NCBI RefSeq assembly: GCF_016900375.1
Contig: NZ_JACJKB010000005.1
Coordinates: forward strand, 1 to 64,000
Source of the DNA: Collinsella tanakaei
Lineage (GTDB): Bacteria > Actinomycetota > Coriobacteriia > Coriobacteriales > Coriobacteriaceae
Direction of reading: 5' to 3'
DNA length: 64,000 nucleotides
Numbering within the stretch: position 1 is the first letter of the stretch; each line of letters starts with the position of its first letter. The translations under genes were made by a program, and so were the position numbers. The notes below the pieces were generated by a model. That model was given only the letters and a program-made list of their open reading frames with translations, was not told the DNA's origin and did not search any database. This document shows positions 42,622 through 51,297 of the stretch, in pieces.

Positions 42622-44229
42622 ATGGCCATGACGAAAGAACAGATCGTAGCCGACATCGAATCCGGTGCTACCGCGCTGGGCATCGAGTACGGTTCGACCC
42701 GCATCAAGGCGGTGCTCGTGGCGTCCGACAACGAGCCCATCGCCATCGGTGCGTTCGATTGGGAGAACTCCCTGGTCGACGGCTACTGGACCTACAGCGA
42801 GGACGAGATCTTCGCCGGTCTCGCCGCTGCCTACGCCGCGTGCAAGGCCGATGTGGCCGAGAAGTACGGCGTGACGCTGACCAAGGTCGGCGCGCTGGGC
42901 ATCTCTGCCATGATGCACGGCTACCTGCCGTTCGACGCCGAGGGCAACCTGCTCGTGCCGTTCCGCACCTGGCGCAACACCACCACGACCGAGGCCGCTC
43001 ACGAGCTGTCCGACCTCTTCGCGTTCCACACCCCGGAGCGCTGGAGCGTCTCCCACATCTACCAGGCCGTGCTCGGCGGCGAGGAGCATGTGGACAAGAT
43101 CGACTTCTTCACCACGCTCGCCGGCTTCGCGCACTGGCGCCTCACGGGCGAGAAGGTGCTCTCGATCGGCGACGCCTCCGGCATGTTCCCCATCGACTCC
43201 GAGACGCACGACTACGACGCCGCCATGCTCGCCAAGTTCGACGAGCTCGTGGCTTCCAAGGGCGTTGCCTGGAAGGTCGAGGACCTGCTGCCCAGAATTC
43301 TGGTCGCGGGCGAGTGCGCCGGCCATCTGACCGCTGAGGGCGCCAAGCTCCTCGACCCCGATGGCGACCTCGAGCCCGGCTGCCCCGTCTGCCCGCCCGA
43401 GGGCGACGCCGGCACCGGCATGATCGCCACCAACTCCATCGCGCCGCGCACCGGTAACGTGTCCGCCGGCACCTCGGTGTTCTCGATGATCGTCCTCGAG
43501 CATGCGCTCAAGGACGCCACGGCTCCCGAGATCGACCTCGTGACCACCCCGGTGGGCGACCCCGTCGCCATGGTGCACTGCAACAACTGCACCTCCGACA
43601 TCAACGGCTGGGTCAACCTGCTGTGCGACTTCGCGTCGCTCATGGGTGCCGACGTGGACAAGGGCGACGCCTTCGTGAAGCTCTTCAACGCCGCGCTCGA
43701 GGGCGATAAGGACGCGGGCGGCCTCGTGTCCATCCCGTTCATCTCCGGCGAGACCGTCATGGGCGTCCAGACCGGCTACCCCATGGTCCTGCGCGGCCAG
43801 AATTCCAAGTTCAGCATCGCCAACTTCATGCGTATGAACATCATGGCCGCCTTCGGCGCGCTGGCCGCCGGCAACGAGGCGCTGCGCGCTGAGGACGTCA
43901 AGATCGACAAGCTCTACGGCCACGGCGGCATCTTCAAGACCCCGAAGGTCGCCCAGAGCCTGCTTGCCGCCGCACTCGAGGCCCCGGTGACCGTTATGGC
44001 CACCGCTGGCGAGGGCGGCGCCTGGGGCCAGGCCGTCGCCGCCGCCTACATGGCGTGGCACGAGGATGGCGAGAGCCTTGCCGACTACCTGAACAACAAG
44101 GTGTTCGCCGATATGGAGGGCACGACGCTCGAGCCCGATCCGGCCGACGTCGAGGGCTACCGCGCGTTCCTCGCGACCTTCAAGAAGGCCAACGAGGCCG
44201 AGAAGGCTGCCGAGAAGGCGTTCGCGTAA
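42622..44229 (+). CDS. FGGY family sugar kinase, probable L-ribulokinase
   Basis: The 535-residue protein has an FGGY-type actin fold. The N-terminal phosphate loop reads LGIEYGSTRIKAVL, with Glu where most members have Asp, and the C-terminal motif has GHGGIFKTPKVAQ. The region that usually reads W-x-D-x-R is FRTWRNTTT, so the usual catalytic Asp is replaced by Asn, a known feature of a divergent subfamily. Position between araA and araD makes ribulokinase the best call; xylulokinase is the alternative. The start follows AAAGGAGAGG. Confidence 0.85.
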   Translation: MAMTKEQIVADIESGATALGIEYGSTRIKAVLVASDNEPIAIGAFDWENSLVDGYWTYSEDEIFAGLAAAYAACKADVAEKYGVTLTKVGALGISAMMHGYLPFDAEGNLLVPFRTWRNTTTTEAAHELSDLFAFHTPERWSVSHIYQAVLGGEEHVDKIDFFTTLAGFAHWRLTGEKVLSIGDASGMFPIDSETHDYDAAMLAKFDELVASKGVAWKVEDLLPRILVAGECAGHLTAEGAKLLDPDGDLEPGCPVCPPEGDAGTGMIATNSIAPRTGNVSAGTSVFSMIVLEHALKDATAPEIDLVTTPVGDPVAMVHCNNCTSDINGWVNLLCDFASLMGADVDKGDAFVKLFNAALEGDKDAGGLVSIPFISGETVMGVQTGYPMVLRGQNSKFSIANFMRMNIMAAFGALAAGNEALRAEDVKIDKLYGHGGIFKTPKVAQSLLAAALEAPVTVMATAGEGGAWGQAVAAAYMAWHEDGESLADYLNNKVFADMEGTTLEPDPADVEGYRAFLATFKKANEAEKAAEKAFA

Positions 44230-44246
44230 GCGCTGCCACCCCTTCC

Positions 44247-44293
44247 GCGGCCGCCGGGCGCCTATACTAGACGCTTTCCCGCCCGGCGGCCGC
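44247..44293. terminator. 14-bp perfect GC hairpin with a TATACT loop
   Basis: GCGGCCGCCGGGCG at 44247-44260 pairs exactly with 44280-44293. The loop contains TATACT, which looks like a -10 element. The structure may partly end the kinase transcript or set the araD level. Confidence 0.55.
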
Positions 44294-44303
44294 CTCACTA
44301 TCC

Positions 44304-44332
44304 GACAAGATGGTGCCAGGTACAAACTTGTC
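44304..44332. repeat. REP-like hairpin, 29-nt GACAAG family
   Basis: The copy is GACAAGATGGTGCCAGG followed by TACAAACTTGTC. It is identical to the one at 55767-55795. It ends 20 bases before the araD start codon. Confidence 0.72.
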
Positions 44333-44352
44333 GCCAGAAAGGATTTCCGCTC

Positions 44353-45063
44353 ATGATGCTGAAAGAGCTTCGCGAGAAGGTATACGAGGCCAATATGGAC
44401 CTTCCCAAGCACGGCCTCGTCGTGTTCACCTGGGGCAATGCCTCTGAGTTCGATCGCGAGAGCGGCCTGTTCGTCATCAAGCCGTCCGGCGTCGATTACG
44501 ACGAGCTGTCGCCCGAGAACATGGTCGTGTGCGACCTCGAGGGCAAGGTCGTCGAGGGCGATCTCAATCCTTCTTCCGATACCGCAACCCACGCCTACCT
44601 CTATCAGAAGTGGGGCGATAAGATCGGCGGCGTGGTGCACACGCACTCCTCGTGGGCCGTTTCGTGGGCCCAGGCCGGCCGCGACGTGCCCGCCTACGGC
44701 ACCACCCATGCCGACTACTTCTACGGCCCCATCCCGTGTATGCGCGGCCTGACCGAGGCCGAGATCGAGGAGGCCTACGAGCTCAACACCGGCAAGGTGA
44801 TCTATGAGGGCTTCACCGAGCGCGACATCGACCCGGTCGCCGTGCCCGCGGTGCTCGTGCGCAACCATGGCCCCTTCAGCTGGGGTAAGGACGCCGCGCA
44901 GGCCGTCTACCACGCGGTCGTGCTCGACGAGGTCTGCAAGATGGCCACCCGCACCGAGATGCTCAAGCCCGGCGTGGAGCCCGCTCCGCAGTACCTGCAG
45001 GACAAGCACTACATGCGCAAGCATGGCCCCAACGCCTACTACGGCCAGGGCGGCGCCCACTAG
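44353..45063 (+). CDS. araD: L-ribulose-5-phosphate 4-epimerase
   Basis: The 236-residue protein is a class II aldolase-fold epimerase. It starts ELREKVYEANMDLPKHGLVVFTWGN. The zinc site is visible in VVHTHSSWAVSWAQAG and YGTTHADYFYG, with a third His in LVRNHGPFSWG. It converts ribulose 5-phosphate to D-xylulose 5-phosphate, closing the arabinose pathway. The start follows GAAAGGATTTCC. Confidence 0.94.
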   Translation: MMLKELREKVYEANMDLPKHGLVVFTWGNASEFDRESGLFVIKPSGVDYDELSPENMVVCDLEGKVVEGDLNPSSDTATHAYLYQKWGDKIGGVVHTHSSWAVSWAQAGRDVPAYGTTHADYFYGPIPCMRGLTEAEIEEAYELNTGKVIYEGFTERDIDPVAVPAVLVRNHGPFSWGKDAAQAVYHAVVLDEVCKMATRTEMLKPGVEPAPQYLQDKHYMRKHGPNAYYGQGGAH

Positions 45064-45180
45064 TGAAAGTTAGGGGACAGGCCCCAAACTTTCATCGATA
45101 GCCTTTAGCGCCCCGCCTCGCTCGTTTTGCGAGGCGGGGCGTATCTGTGCGAAAGTTTGGAACCTGTCCCCTAACTTTCA
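45064..45180. repeat. REPIN-like pair enclosing a hairpin terminator
   Basis: Hairpins at 45064-45094 and 45150-45180 are inverted copies of the 31-nt TGAAAGTT family. Between them is a perfect 12-bp hairpin (CGCCCCGCCTCG at 45109-45120 with 45130-45141) whose loop contains TTTT. The pair begins directly after the araD stop and ends one base before the stop of the convergent redox-like gene, so it separates the two converging genes. Confidence 0.8.
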
Positions 45181-45633
45181 TTAGGCTTCGAGCTGGATGC
45201 TGAGTTCGCGGCAGAGGATGCGGGCCGCCTCGGTGGCCGCGAACGCGCAGTGGTCCTGGCATTGGGCGATGCGCTCGGGACTCGTCCACTCCATGCCGCG
45301 GGTGAGGACGCGGCAGCACGGCGTGCGCCTGCCGGTGCCGGCGCAAAACGCGTCGTGCAGCTCGGCGGCGACGGGCTTGGTGCGCTCTTTGGTCTCCAAC
45401 ATGAGGCCGAGGAAGGCCACGCCCCCGGCAAGCGCGCCGCAGATGCAGCCCGAGCCTCCGATGCCCGCGCCCATGCCGGCGCCCGCGGCCACGACGGCGC
45501 GCGGGAAGTCGGGCTCGAAGGCATCCCACAGGGCGGCGATGACCGACTCGCCGCAGTTCATGTGATTCGGCCCCGGTTGGTTGTTATGGCGCGCCGCGCT
45601 CTCGATGGCGCTGATGCTTACCTGGTCGCGCAT
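45181..45633 (-). CDS. C-GCAxxG-C-C family redox-like protein
   Basis: The protein has 150 residues from the ATG at 45633, which follows AGGAG. It has the family's cysteines: NCGESV, then GGSGCICGALAGGVAFLGL, CCRVL and a late Cys pair. The family is a small Cys-rich protein of unknown function, often near redox enzymes. The longer open frame upstream lacks a ribosome-binding site. Confidence 0.75.
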   Translation of the reverse strand: MRDQVSISAIESAARHNNQPGPNHMNCGESVIAALWDAFEPDFPRAVVAAGAGMGAGIGGSGCICGALAGGVAFLGLMLETKERTKPVAAELHDAFCAGTGRRTPCCRVLTRGMEWTSPERIAQCQDHCAFAATEAARILCRELSIQLEA

Positions 45634-45746
45634 TGGTTCTCCTATTCTGAGCTGTATGCCTGCAGGTGATGTCTGTAGTACACGATACCTGTTTGGCGGC
45701 GAATCGGCAGGCGACATACGCTCGCGGGTTTGCGACGCCGCGGCGC

Positions 45747-46634
45747 TTAAGCCTTCCAAGCGCGCAGGAGGGCGCGATGGCGCTCGGCGTAGCGGCTTCC
45801 GCGCTGCCAGATGAGGGCGAAGTCGTGCTCGATCGCAAAGTCCTCAGGCGTGATGTCGACGAGCTCTCCTGCGGCGAGCTCTTGCTCGACGGCGGCGCGA
45901 TAGAGGAAGCTGATGCCCGCTCCTGCGGCGACGCATGCCTTGATGGCGGGGATGCTTGCAAGCTCGATGGTGCCGGCGAAGTCGCTCGTCAGAAGGTCGC
46001 GTGCGGCCAGGTGCTTCTCGAGGATCTCACGGGTTCCGGAGCCTGGCTCGCGCAGGATGAGCCGCCGTCCGAGCAGGTCGCGAATGGTCGCAGGCCGTTC
46101 AGGGGGCGTCGCGGCGGGTGCCATCACGGCGATATATGGCTCGCGTGAAAAGACCGCGCTGTCGAACGCCTTCCGGTCAAACGACCCCTCCACCAGCGCG
46201 AAATCGATGGTCCCGCGATCGATGAGCGACACGAGCTCCGCTGTGTTGCCCGTGTGCATGAGGATGTGCTCATCGGGATGGCGGCCCAGATGCGTGGCCA
46301 GAAGGCGGGGCGCGACGAAGTCGGCCACCGTACGCGTGCAGCCGAAGCGCAGGGGCGGCCGCGCGGCACCGGCAGAGGCGAGTGCATCAAGCTCGGCTTG
46401 CAGCCGCGTCCCGTCGTTTTCCATGGCGTCGAGCGCCCGATAGAGGGTCTCGCCTGCGGCTGTCGGCTCGACGCCGCGGCCCGTCTTGGCAAACAGCGTG
46501 CAGCCGTAGTGCCGCTCGAGCTGCCGCACATGCTGCGAGACTGCGGGTTGCGTGATGTGGAGCGCCCCCGCTGCGCGCGTGTAGCTGCGCTGCCGGTAAA
46601 CCTCCAGAAACGTATGCGCCCGAAAGTCCAGCAT
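45747..46634 (-). CDS. LysR family regulator
   Basis: The 295-residue protein has the LysR winged HTH (YTRAAGALHITQPAVSQHVRQLE) and a two-lobed effector domain (residues 90-290). It is divergent from a YeiH transporter gene, the usual arrangement of a LysR regulator with its target. An ACTTAT-N6-ATAAGT palindrome lies in the shared promoter region. Confidence 0.9.
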   Translation of the reverse strand: MLDFRAHTFLEVYRQRSYTRAAGALHITQPAVSQHVRQLERHYGCTLFAKTGRGVEPTAAGETLYRALDAMENDGTRLQAELDALASAGAARPPLRFGCTRTVADFVAPRLLATHLGRHPDEHILMHTGNTAELVSLIDRGTIDFALVEGSFDRKAFDSAVFSREPYIAVMAPAATPPERPATIRDLLGRRLILREPGSGTREILEKHLAARDLLTSDFAGTIELASIPAIKACVAAGAGISFLYRAAVEQELAAGELVDITPEDFAIEHDFALIWQRGSRYAERHRALLRAWKA

Positions 46635-46680
46635 CCCGCCTCCCGTGAAATAAGGCTCGAGGTTTTTTCACATCACGAAT

Positions 46681-46698
46681 ACTTATCAGTCTATAAGT
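46681..46698. promoter_or_regulatory. LysR-type operator candidate
   Basis: ACTTATCAGTCTATAAGT is a perfect 6-bp inverted repeat with a 6-base spacer and fits the T-N11-A pattern of LysR sites. It lies between the divergent LysR and YeiH genes. Confidence 0.5.
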
Positions 46699-46775
46699 AA
46701 ACGGTTAGGAATCATTATAACCACAGCGTATAGCATATGGGCAGCAGATACGTCGCCAACGAAAGGATGCGCGAT

Positions 46776-47828
46776 ATGGAATTGGTCAAAAACTTCGGCT
46801 CGATGTGGAAGGGTGTGCTGTTTGCGCTGGTCATCGCGGTGCCGGCGTGGCTGCTCGGCAAGCAGTTCGAGGTGATCGGCGGCCCGGTGTTCGCCATCCT
46901 CATCGGCATGGTGCTTGCGCTCGTGGTGCCCGAGCGCGCCGGCGCGCCGCTTCAGTCGGGCATCAAGTTCACGTCGAAGAAGGTCCTCCAGTACGCGGTG
47001 ATCCTGCTCGGCTTCGGCCTCAACCTGGCGCAGATCGCCCAGGTCGGCACAATGTCGCTGCCGATCATCATCTCGACCATCACCACGTCGCTCGTCGTGT
47101 CGTTCGTCTTGTGCCGCGCGCTCAACATCCCGAGCAAGATCTCGACGCTCATCGGCGTGGGCTCCTCCATCTGCGGCGGCTCGGCCATCGCGGCGACGGC
47201 TCCGGTCATCGACGCCGACGACGAGGAGATCGCGCAGGCCATCAGCGTCATCTTCCTGTTCAACGTCATCGCGGCGCTCGTCTTCCCGACGCTCGGCGGC
47301 ATGCTCGGTCTATCCAACGAGGGCTTCGGCCTGTTCGCGGGCACGGCGGTGAACGACACCTCTTCGGTGACGGCGGCCGCCGCTGCGTGGGACGGCATGC
47401 ACGCCGGTGCCAACACGCTCGACTCCGCGACCATCGTCAAGCTTACGCGCACGTTGGCCATCATCCCCATCACGCTTGCGCTCGCCTTCTGGCAGGTGCG
47501 CCAGGCCAAGCGCGCAGCGGAGGCAGGGAAGGGCAGCGGCCAGGCGGCCGGTACCTTCGACCTCAAGAAGATCTTCCCGTTCTTCATCATCTTCTTCGTG
47601 CTGGCGAGCGTCATCACCACGGTGTTCGCCCTGCCGTCCGCGGTGACCGCGCCCATCAAGGAGCTCTCGAAGTTCTTCATCATCATGGCCATGGCCGCCA
47701 TCGGTTTCAACACGAACATCGTGAAGCTTGTGCGCACGGGCGGCAAGCCGATCCTCATGGGCCTCATCTGCTGGGTGGCCATCACGCTCGTGAGCCTGGG
47801 CATGCAGCACGTCCTGGGAATCTGGTAG
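46776..47828 (+). CDS. YeiH family (UPF0324) putative sulfate exporter
   Basis: The protein has 350 residues from the ATG at 46776, which follows GAAAGGATG. It has about 10 hydrophobic segments. Family blocks are visible: [40 protein letters not shown] and [13 protein letters not shown]. Members are putative sulfate or cysteine-linked exporters, but the substrate is not well proven. A LysR gene next to it is its likely regulator. Confidence 0.87.
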   Translation: MELVKNFGSMWKGVLFALVIAVPAWLLGKQFEVIGGPVFAILIGMVLALVVPERAGAPLQSGIKFTSKKVLQYAVILLGFGLNLAQIAQVGTMSLPIIISTITTSLVVSFVLCRALNIPSKISTLIGVGSSICGGSAIAATAPVIDADDEEIAQAISVIFLFNVIAALVFPTLGGMLGLSNEGFGLFAGTAVNDTSSVTAAAAAWDGMHAGANTLDSATIVKLTRTLAIIPITLALAFWQVRQAKRAAEAGKGSGQAAGTFDLKKIFPFFIIFFVLASVITTVFALPSAVTAPIKELSKFFIIMAMAAIGFNTNIVKLVRTGGKPILMGLICWVAITLVSLGMQHVLGIW

Positions 47829-47883
47829 GGCTCGCCAACGAGGAAGCCACATCTGCGCACAGTCGTATGACTCAATTGATACA

Positions 47884-47921
47884 CGACGCCCGGCGCCTCG
47901 CGATCGAGGTTCCGGGCGTCG
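47884..47921 (+). terminator. Two-step hairpin terminator of the YeiH gene
   Basis: CGACGCCCGG pairs with CCGGGCGTCG, enclosing an inner CCTCG/CGAGG hairpin. It lies 55 bases after the stop codon. A long T-tract is not seen. Confidence 0.6.
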
Positions 47922-47970
47922 GTCTAACTGGGGGAGTTTCTGCTGGTCATACGGTATGCGTTGACTTTTA

Positions 47971-48005
47971 GGAAAAAAAGGAAAGAATAGGAAAAAAAGG
48001 AAAAG
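47971..48005. repeat. Direct repeat of A-rich 15-mer
   Basis: AGGAAAAAAAGGAAA occurs twice with a GAAT spacer, directly upstream of the AAA ATPase start. Both the composition and the repeat are unlike the surrounding GC-rich sequence. It may be a purine-rich translation enhancer or bent promoter DNA. Confidence 0.5.
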
Positions 48006-48020
48006 CGAGAGGAGTTGGAT

Positions 48021-49118
48021 ATGCGAGATACGGTCTTTTCTCCATCGTTTGGCAACCGGCCTACCTATCTTGTGGGTCGTGAGGACACAGTCAGGGAACT
48101 TCTTGAAGGCTTGGAGAGCAGACCGGGGAGCAGGGAGCGCTCTGTTGTCCTGTTGGGCCAGCGAGGAAGTGGAAAGACGGTCTTGCTTTGGGAGCTTGCA
48201 GGGCGAGCGACGGAGCTTGGATACGCCGTGGCATCGCCAACGATCGCCTCGGAAGCTATGCTCGGCCGTATCGTAGAGAAAATCCAGGACAGCGGGAAGC
48301 GGTTCGTGCCGAGTGCTTCCGCAAAAATCACCGGTGGAAGCATCGGTGCGCTTGGGTTTTCGGTCGGCCTGGAGTTCACGCGTGAGGTTCAGGAAGGCAA
48401 ATCGTTTCAATACAAACTGACGCAACTGGCTCGCAGGTTAACGCAACAAGGTCACGGAACGCTCATTCTGGTCGACGAGCTTCAAGCCAACTCGCCCGAA
48501 GTGCGTCAGCTCGTTGCCGTGTATCAGGAAATGATCGGGGAGGGCCTCAATGTGTCGCTGGTTTTGGCGGGCTTGCCAGGGGCAGTTTCCGAGACGTTGA
48601 ATGACAAGGTCCTGACGTTTCTCAACCGTGCGCAGCGCTTGCACCTTGGTCCGCTTCATCTGAGCGATGTGGATTCGTATTTCGCGCGGGTGTTTAGCCA
48701 GCTTGGCATCAGCATAGACGGCGACACAAGGCACCTGCTTGCCGAAAAGACAGGCGGATCTCCTTATATGCTCCAGCTTGTAGGTCATAACGTAGTGACA
48801 AGGGCTGATGAGGACGGCGCCATCGACGACGATTCCGTAAGGGATGCCCTCGAAATGGCGCAGCGGGATTACGAGTGTGACGTGTGTTCAACGACGCTTT
48901 CCGCGCTGTCGGATCGCGATCGGGATTTTCTGGAGTGCATGGTGGATGATGAAGGCGAGAGCAGGATCGCAAACATCGCTGCGCGCATGGGCGTGACGCA
49001 GGATTATGCCCAAAAATACCGTCGTCGCCTGTTGGACGCGGGAGTAATAGAGCAGGTTCGACGTGGATACGTACGGTATGCGGTCCCGTATCTCGATTCG
49101 TATCTCCGGCGCGGATGA
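48021..49118 (+). CDS. AAA family ATPase with C-terminal winged helix
   Basis: The 365-residue protein starts at the ATG at 48021, after GAGAGGAG. It has a P-loop ATPase (LLGQRGSGKTVLL near residue 50, ILVDELQANS near 155) of the ORC/Cdc6-like or archaeal-type AAA class. A C-terminal wHTH follows (IANIAARMGVTQDYAQKYRRRLLDAG). Such proteins often belong to mobile or defence contexts. Codon use is visibly less GC-rich at third positions than in the genes on either side, which suggests transfer. It stands alone, so no partner suggests a function. Confidence 0.75.
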   Translation: MRDTVFSPSFGNRPTYLVGREDTVRELLEGLESRPGSRERSVVLLGQRGSGKTVLLWELAGRATELGYAVASPTIASEAMLGRIVEKIQDSGKRFVPSASAKITGGSIGALGFSVGLEFTREVQEGKSFQYKLTQLARRLTQQGHGTLILVDELQANSPEVRQLVAVYQEMIGEGLNVSLVLAGLPGAVSETLNDKVLTFLNRAQRLHLGPLHLSDVDSYFARVFSQLGISIDGDTRHLLAEKTGGSPYMLQLVGHNVVTRADEDGAIDDDSVRDALEMAQRDYECDVCSTTLSALSDRDRDFLECMVDDEGESRIANIAARMGVTQDYAQKYRRRLLDAGVIEQVRRGYVRYAVPYLDSYLRRG

Positions 49119-49330
49119 TGCTCGCACGCGGTGTACGGTAAGGCGCGTCTCCGAAATGGCCCCGCCGTCTGTAACAGCTATGTCTACCTGCGAAAAGCAA
49201 CCATCAGGCGCCTGGCGGTTGCCTGCGTTTTGCCCCAAATTGCAGCCCTGCGGTTGGTAGAATGAGGTTCGCGGCGCCCGCATACTGGAGGTGCCGGCAA
49301 GCAAGACAGCACCAACCGAAAGGCCTCGCC

Positions 49331-50362
49331 ATGAGCTTCCGCGATAACCTCCAGCACCTGCGCGCCACGCGCAACATGACGCAAGAGCAGCTTGCCATGC
49401 TGCTCGGCGTGTCCCGCCAGTCCGTAACCAAGTGGGAGGCCGAGAAGAGCTATCCCGAGATGGACAAGCTCCTCAAGCTCTGCCAGATCTTCGAGTGCAC
49501 GCTCGACGACCTCGTGCAGGGCGACCTGACCGGCCGCGCGCCCGAGCCCGAGGCGGCGTCTATCCCCGCCGGTCCGCCGACCGACGTCTGCGGCTACGAC
49601 GAGCACCAGCGCATGATGGCGTGGAAGGTTCCCACGGGTGTGGCGATCATCCTTCTGGGCATTGCGATCGGCCTGTTCTTCGAGGGCGCCATCGAGCTCG
49701 CGTCCTGGAACGGACGCGACGGCCTGTTCGTCATCATCGTGCTCGCGAGCATCCTCGGCGGCCTTGCGTTTCTGATCCCCGCCGGGATGGAGCACGCCGC
49801 CTTTCAGAAAGCACACCCGTTCATCGAGGATTTCTACACCGACGACGACCGCCTGCGCGCACGCAAGTCGTTTTCGGGCGGCGTCATAGCGGGAATCGCG
49901 TGCATCTTCGCGGGCATCGGCTGCATGCTCATGCTTGAAAAGACGGCGGAAAACATTGCCCTGTTCTTCCTGCTGTTCTTCATCGCGCTCGGCGTGTGGA
50001 ACATCGTGCACTACGGTATGCTGCTCGGCCGCGTGAACGTGGCGGAATACAACCGCTCGGTCGCAGAGGAGCTCGAGGTCGAGGATATCGCCAACGCGCA
50101 GTTGGACGACGAGCACCGTGAGGCTCTGCTTGCCGCCAAGAGCCGCGACCAGAAGATCGGCGCGGTGTGTGGCGCCATCATGATCGTGGCGACCATCGTC
50201 GCCTTCGTCCTGCTGTTCGCCCCGGTGCTCGCATCGCCGAATCCGGATGAGTTCAACCCGCTGGGCACCTCGTCGGCGTGGTTCTGGGTCGCGTGGCCCA
50301 TCGGCGGCATGCTCTGCGGCATCGTTTCCATTCTCATGAAGGCATTCGGCGGGCAGGAGTAG
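49331..50362 (+). CDS. XRE-type HTH protein with a membrane domain
   Basis: The 343-residue protein starts at the ATG at 49331. An N-terminal Cro/XRE HTH (SFRDNLQHLRATRNMTQEQLAMLLGVSRQSVTKWE, residues 2-60) is followed by a linker and a membrane part with five or six hydrophobic segments. Membrane-bound XRE proteins of this kind are common in Firmicutes and Coriobacteriia and are thought to sense envelope signals; none is well defined. No target gene is obvious nearby. Confidence 0.82.
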   Translation: MSFRDNLQHLRATRNMTQEQLAMLLGVSRQSVTKWEAEKSYPEMDKLLKLCQIFECTLDDLVQGDLTGRAPEPEAASIPAGPPTDVCGYDEHQRMMAWKVPTGVAIILLGIAIGLFFEGAIELASWNGRDGLFVIIVLASILGGLAFLIPAGMEHAAFQKAHPFIEDFYTDDDRLRARKSFSGGVIAGIACIFAGIGCMLMLEKTAENIALFFLLFFIALGVWNIVHYGMLLGRVNVAEYNRSVAEELEVEDIANAQLDDEHREALLAAKSRDQKIGAVCGAIMIVATIVAFVLLFAPVLASPNPDEFNPLGTSSAWFWVAWPIGGMLCGIVSILMKAFGGQE

Positions 50363-50475
50363 GCCGCTTCGCCTCGGGGCGCCCGCATGGTGTGGCGCCC
50401 CGGGGCGCGAGGATGCCGTTTTCCCGCGTCGTTCCCTGTTTCGACGCTGGTACCCGGCAGCTTTTGAGCACCGCT

Positions 50476-50659
50476 TGGCAAGAAATGTAACTTGAGCATT
50501 TTTGAGGGGCGCCAATCTGGGCGGATTCAGGCGCGGAGAGCTTCCGAGGGGCTGACTGAGACTGTCGTTTTGACCGTATGGTAAGAAATCTGTCGAAAAT
50601 GGCCGCTTTAGAGGGTCAGTAAACTGCTCCCAAAAATGCTCAAGTTACATTTCTTGCCA
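50476..50659. repeat. MITE-like element C2, 184 bp, perfect 29-bp terminal inverted repeats
   Basis: TGGCAAGAAATGTAACTTGAG and the following CATTTTTG at the left are the exact reverse complement of the right end at 50631-50659. The interior is not coding. It is related to C1 at 26527-26696 through the ends. It lies in the 590-base gene-free interval 50363-50953, where I see no gene. Confidence 0.78.
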
Positions 50660-50953
50660 CGACCAAGATCGAATTGCCCAAATGGCGCGCGGGCGAGGCT
50701 TGCGCGAGGCGTCGCGAGGTCTTTCGCGCGGGATGGCAGGGGGCGGGCGCCCACCTGCGGTGCCGAAGTAGCTCGGCGGGCAGTCGACCGCCGCGGCACA
50801 TCGGCGTGTGCGCAAAACGTGCAGAACGGCCGCTGCTCCAAAGTTCTCCACCGCCTACCTATTTCATCGTATAGATATGCACGAGTGCGGGTTTACTGGT
50901 TGTAACGGTAAGTAAACCGCGCCGATAAGGCGCCCGACAGCTAGGAGGCCATC

Positions 50954-51259
50954 ATGGGACTGAAGGCTGACGAGACGATATCCCTGAGCTTCGAGGAGCT
51001 CCTCGGTTACCTGCGCTCCAAGACTCGTGTGTTTATGGATATTGACGGCGATCAGTACTATATCACGCACACCGATGGTTATTGGCGCGTACAGGACTGC
51101 TCGAAGCTGAACGAGAAGGGTCGCTTCACCGACTGCTCTGAGCTGGTTACCACCCTGTCCGAGCTCGTGGAGCTTCCTTGGCGCGACGGCAAGAGCCTGC
51201 ACGACCTGTGCGACTCCGCCGTGTTCTACGAGTCCATCCAGGAGGGATGGCAGCAGTAG
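50954..51259 (+). CDS. Conserved-looking hypothetical protein
   Basis: The 101-residue acidic protein starts after AGGAGGCC. It has alternating strands (VFMDIDGDQYYITHTDGYWRV) and a helical C-terminus (SLHDLCDSAVFYESIQEGW). I do not recognise a family. A strong ribosome-binding site and a terminator after the stop support a real gene. Confidence 0.65.
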   Translation: MGLKADETISLSFEELLGYLRSKTRVFMDIDGDQYYITHTDGYWRVQDCSKLNEKGRFTDCSELVTTLSELVELPWRDGKSLHDLCDSAVFYESIQEGWQQ

Positions 51260-51297
51260 CGAACGACGCACGAGCGTCTGATATCGCCTTTCCCCCA

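Noticed and set aside
40981-45060. 1359-codon open frame antisense to araA, kinase and araD
   Set aside because: It is a by-product of strong GC bias at third codon positions. The plus-strand genes have clear homology and ribosome-binding sites; the antisense protein is low-complexity Val/Gly/His-rich.
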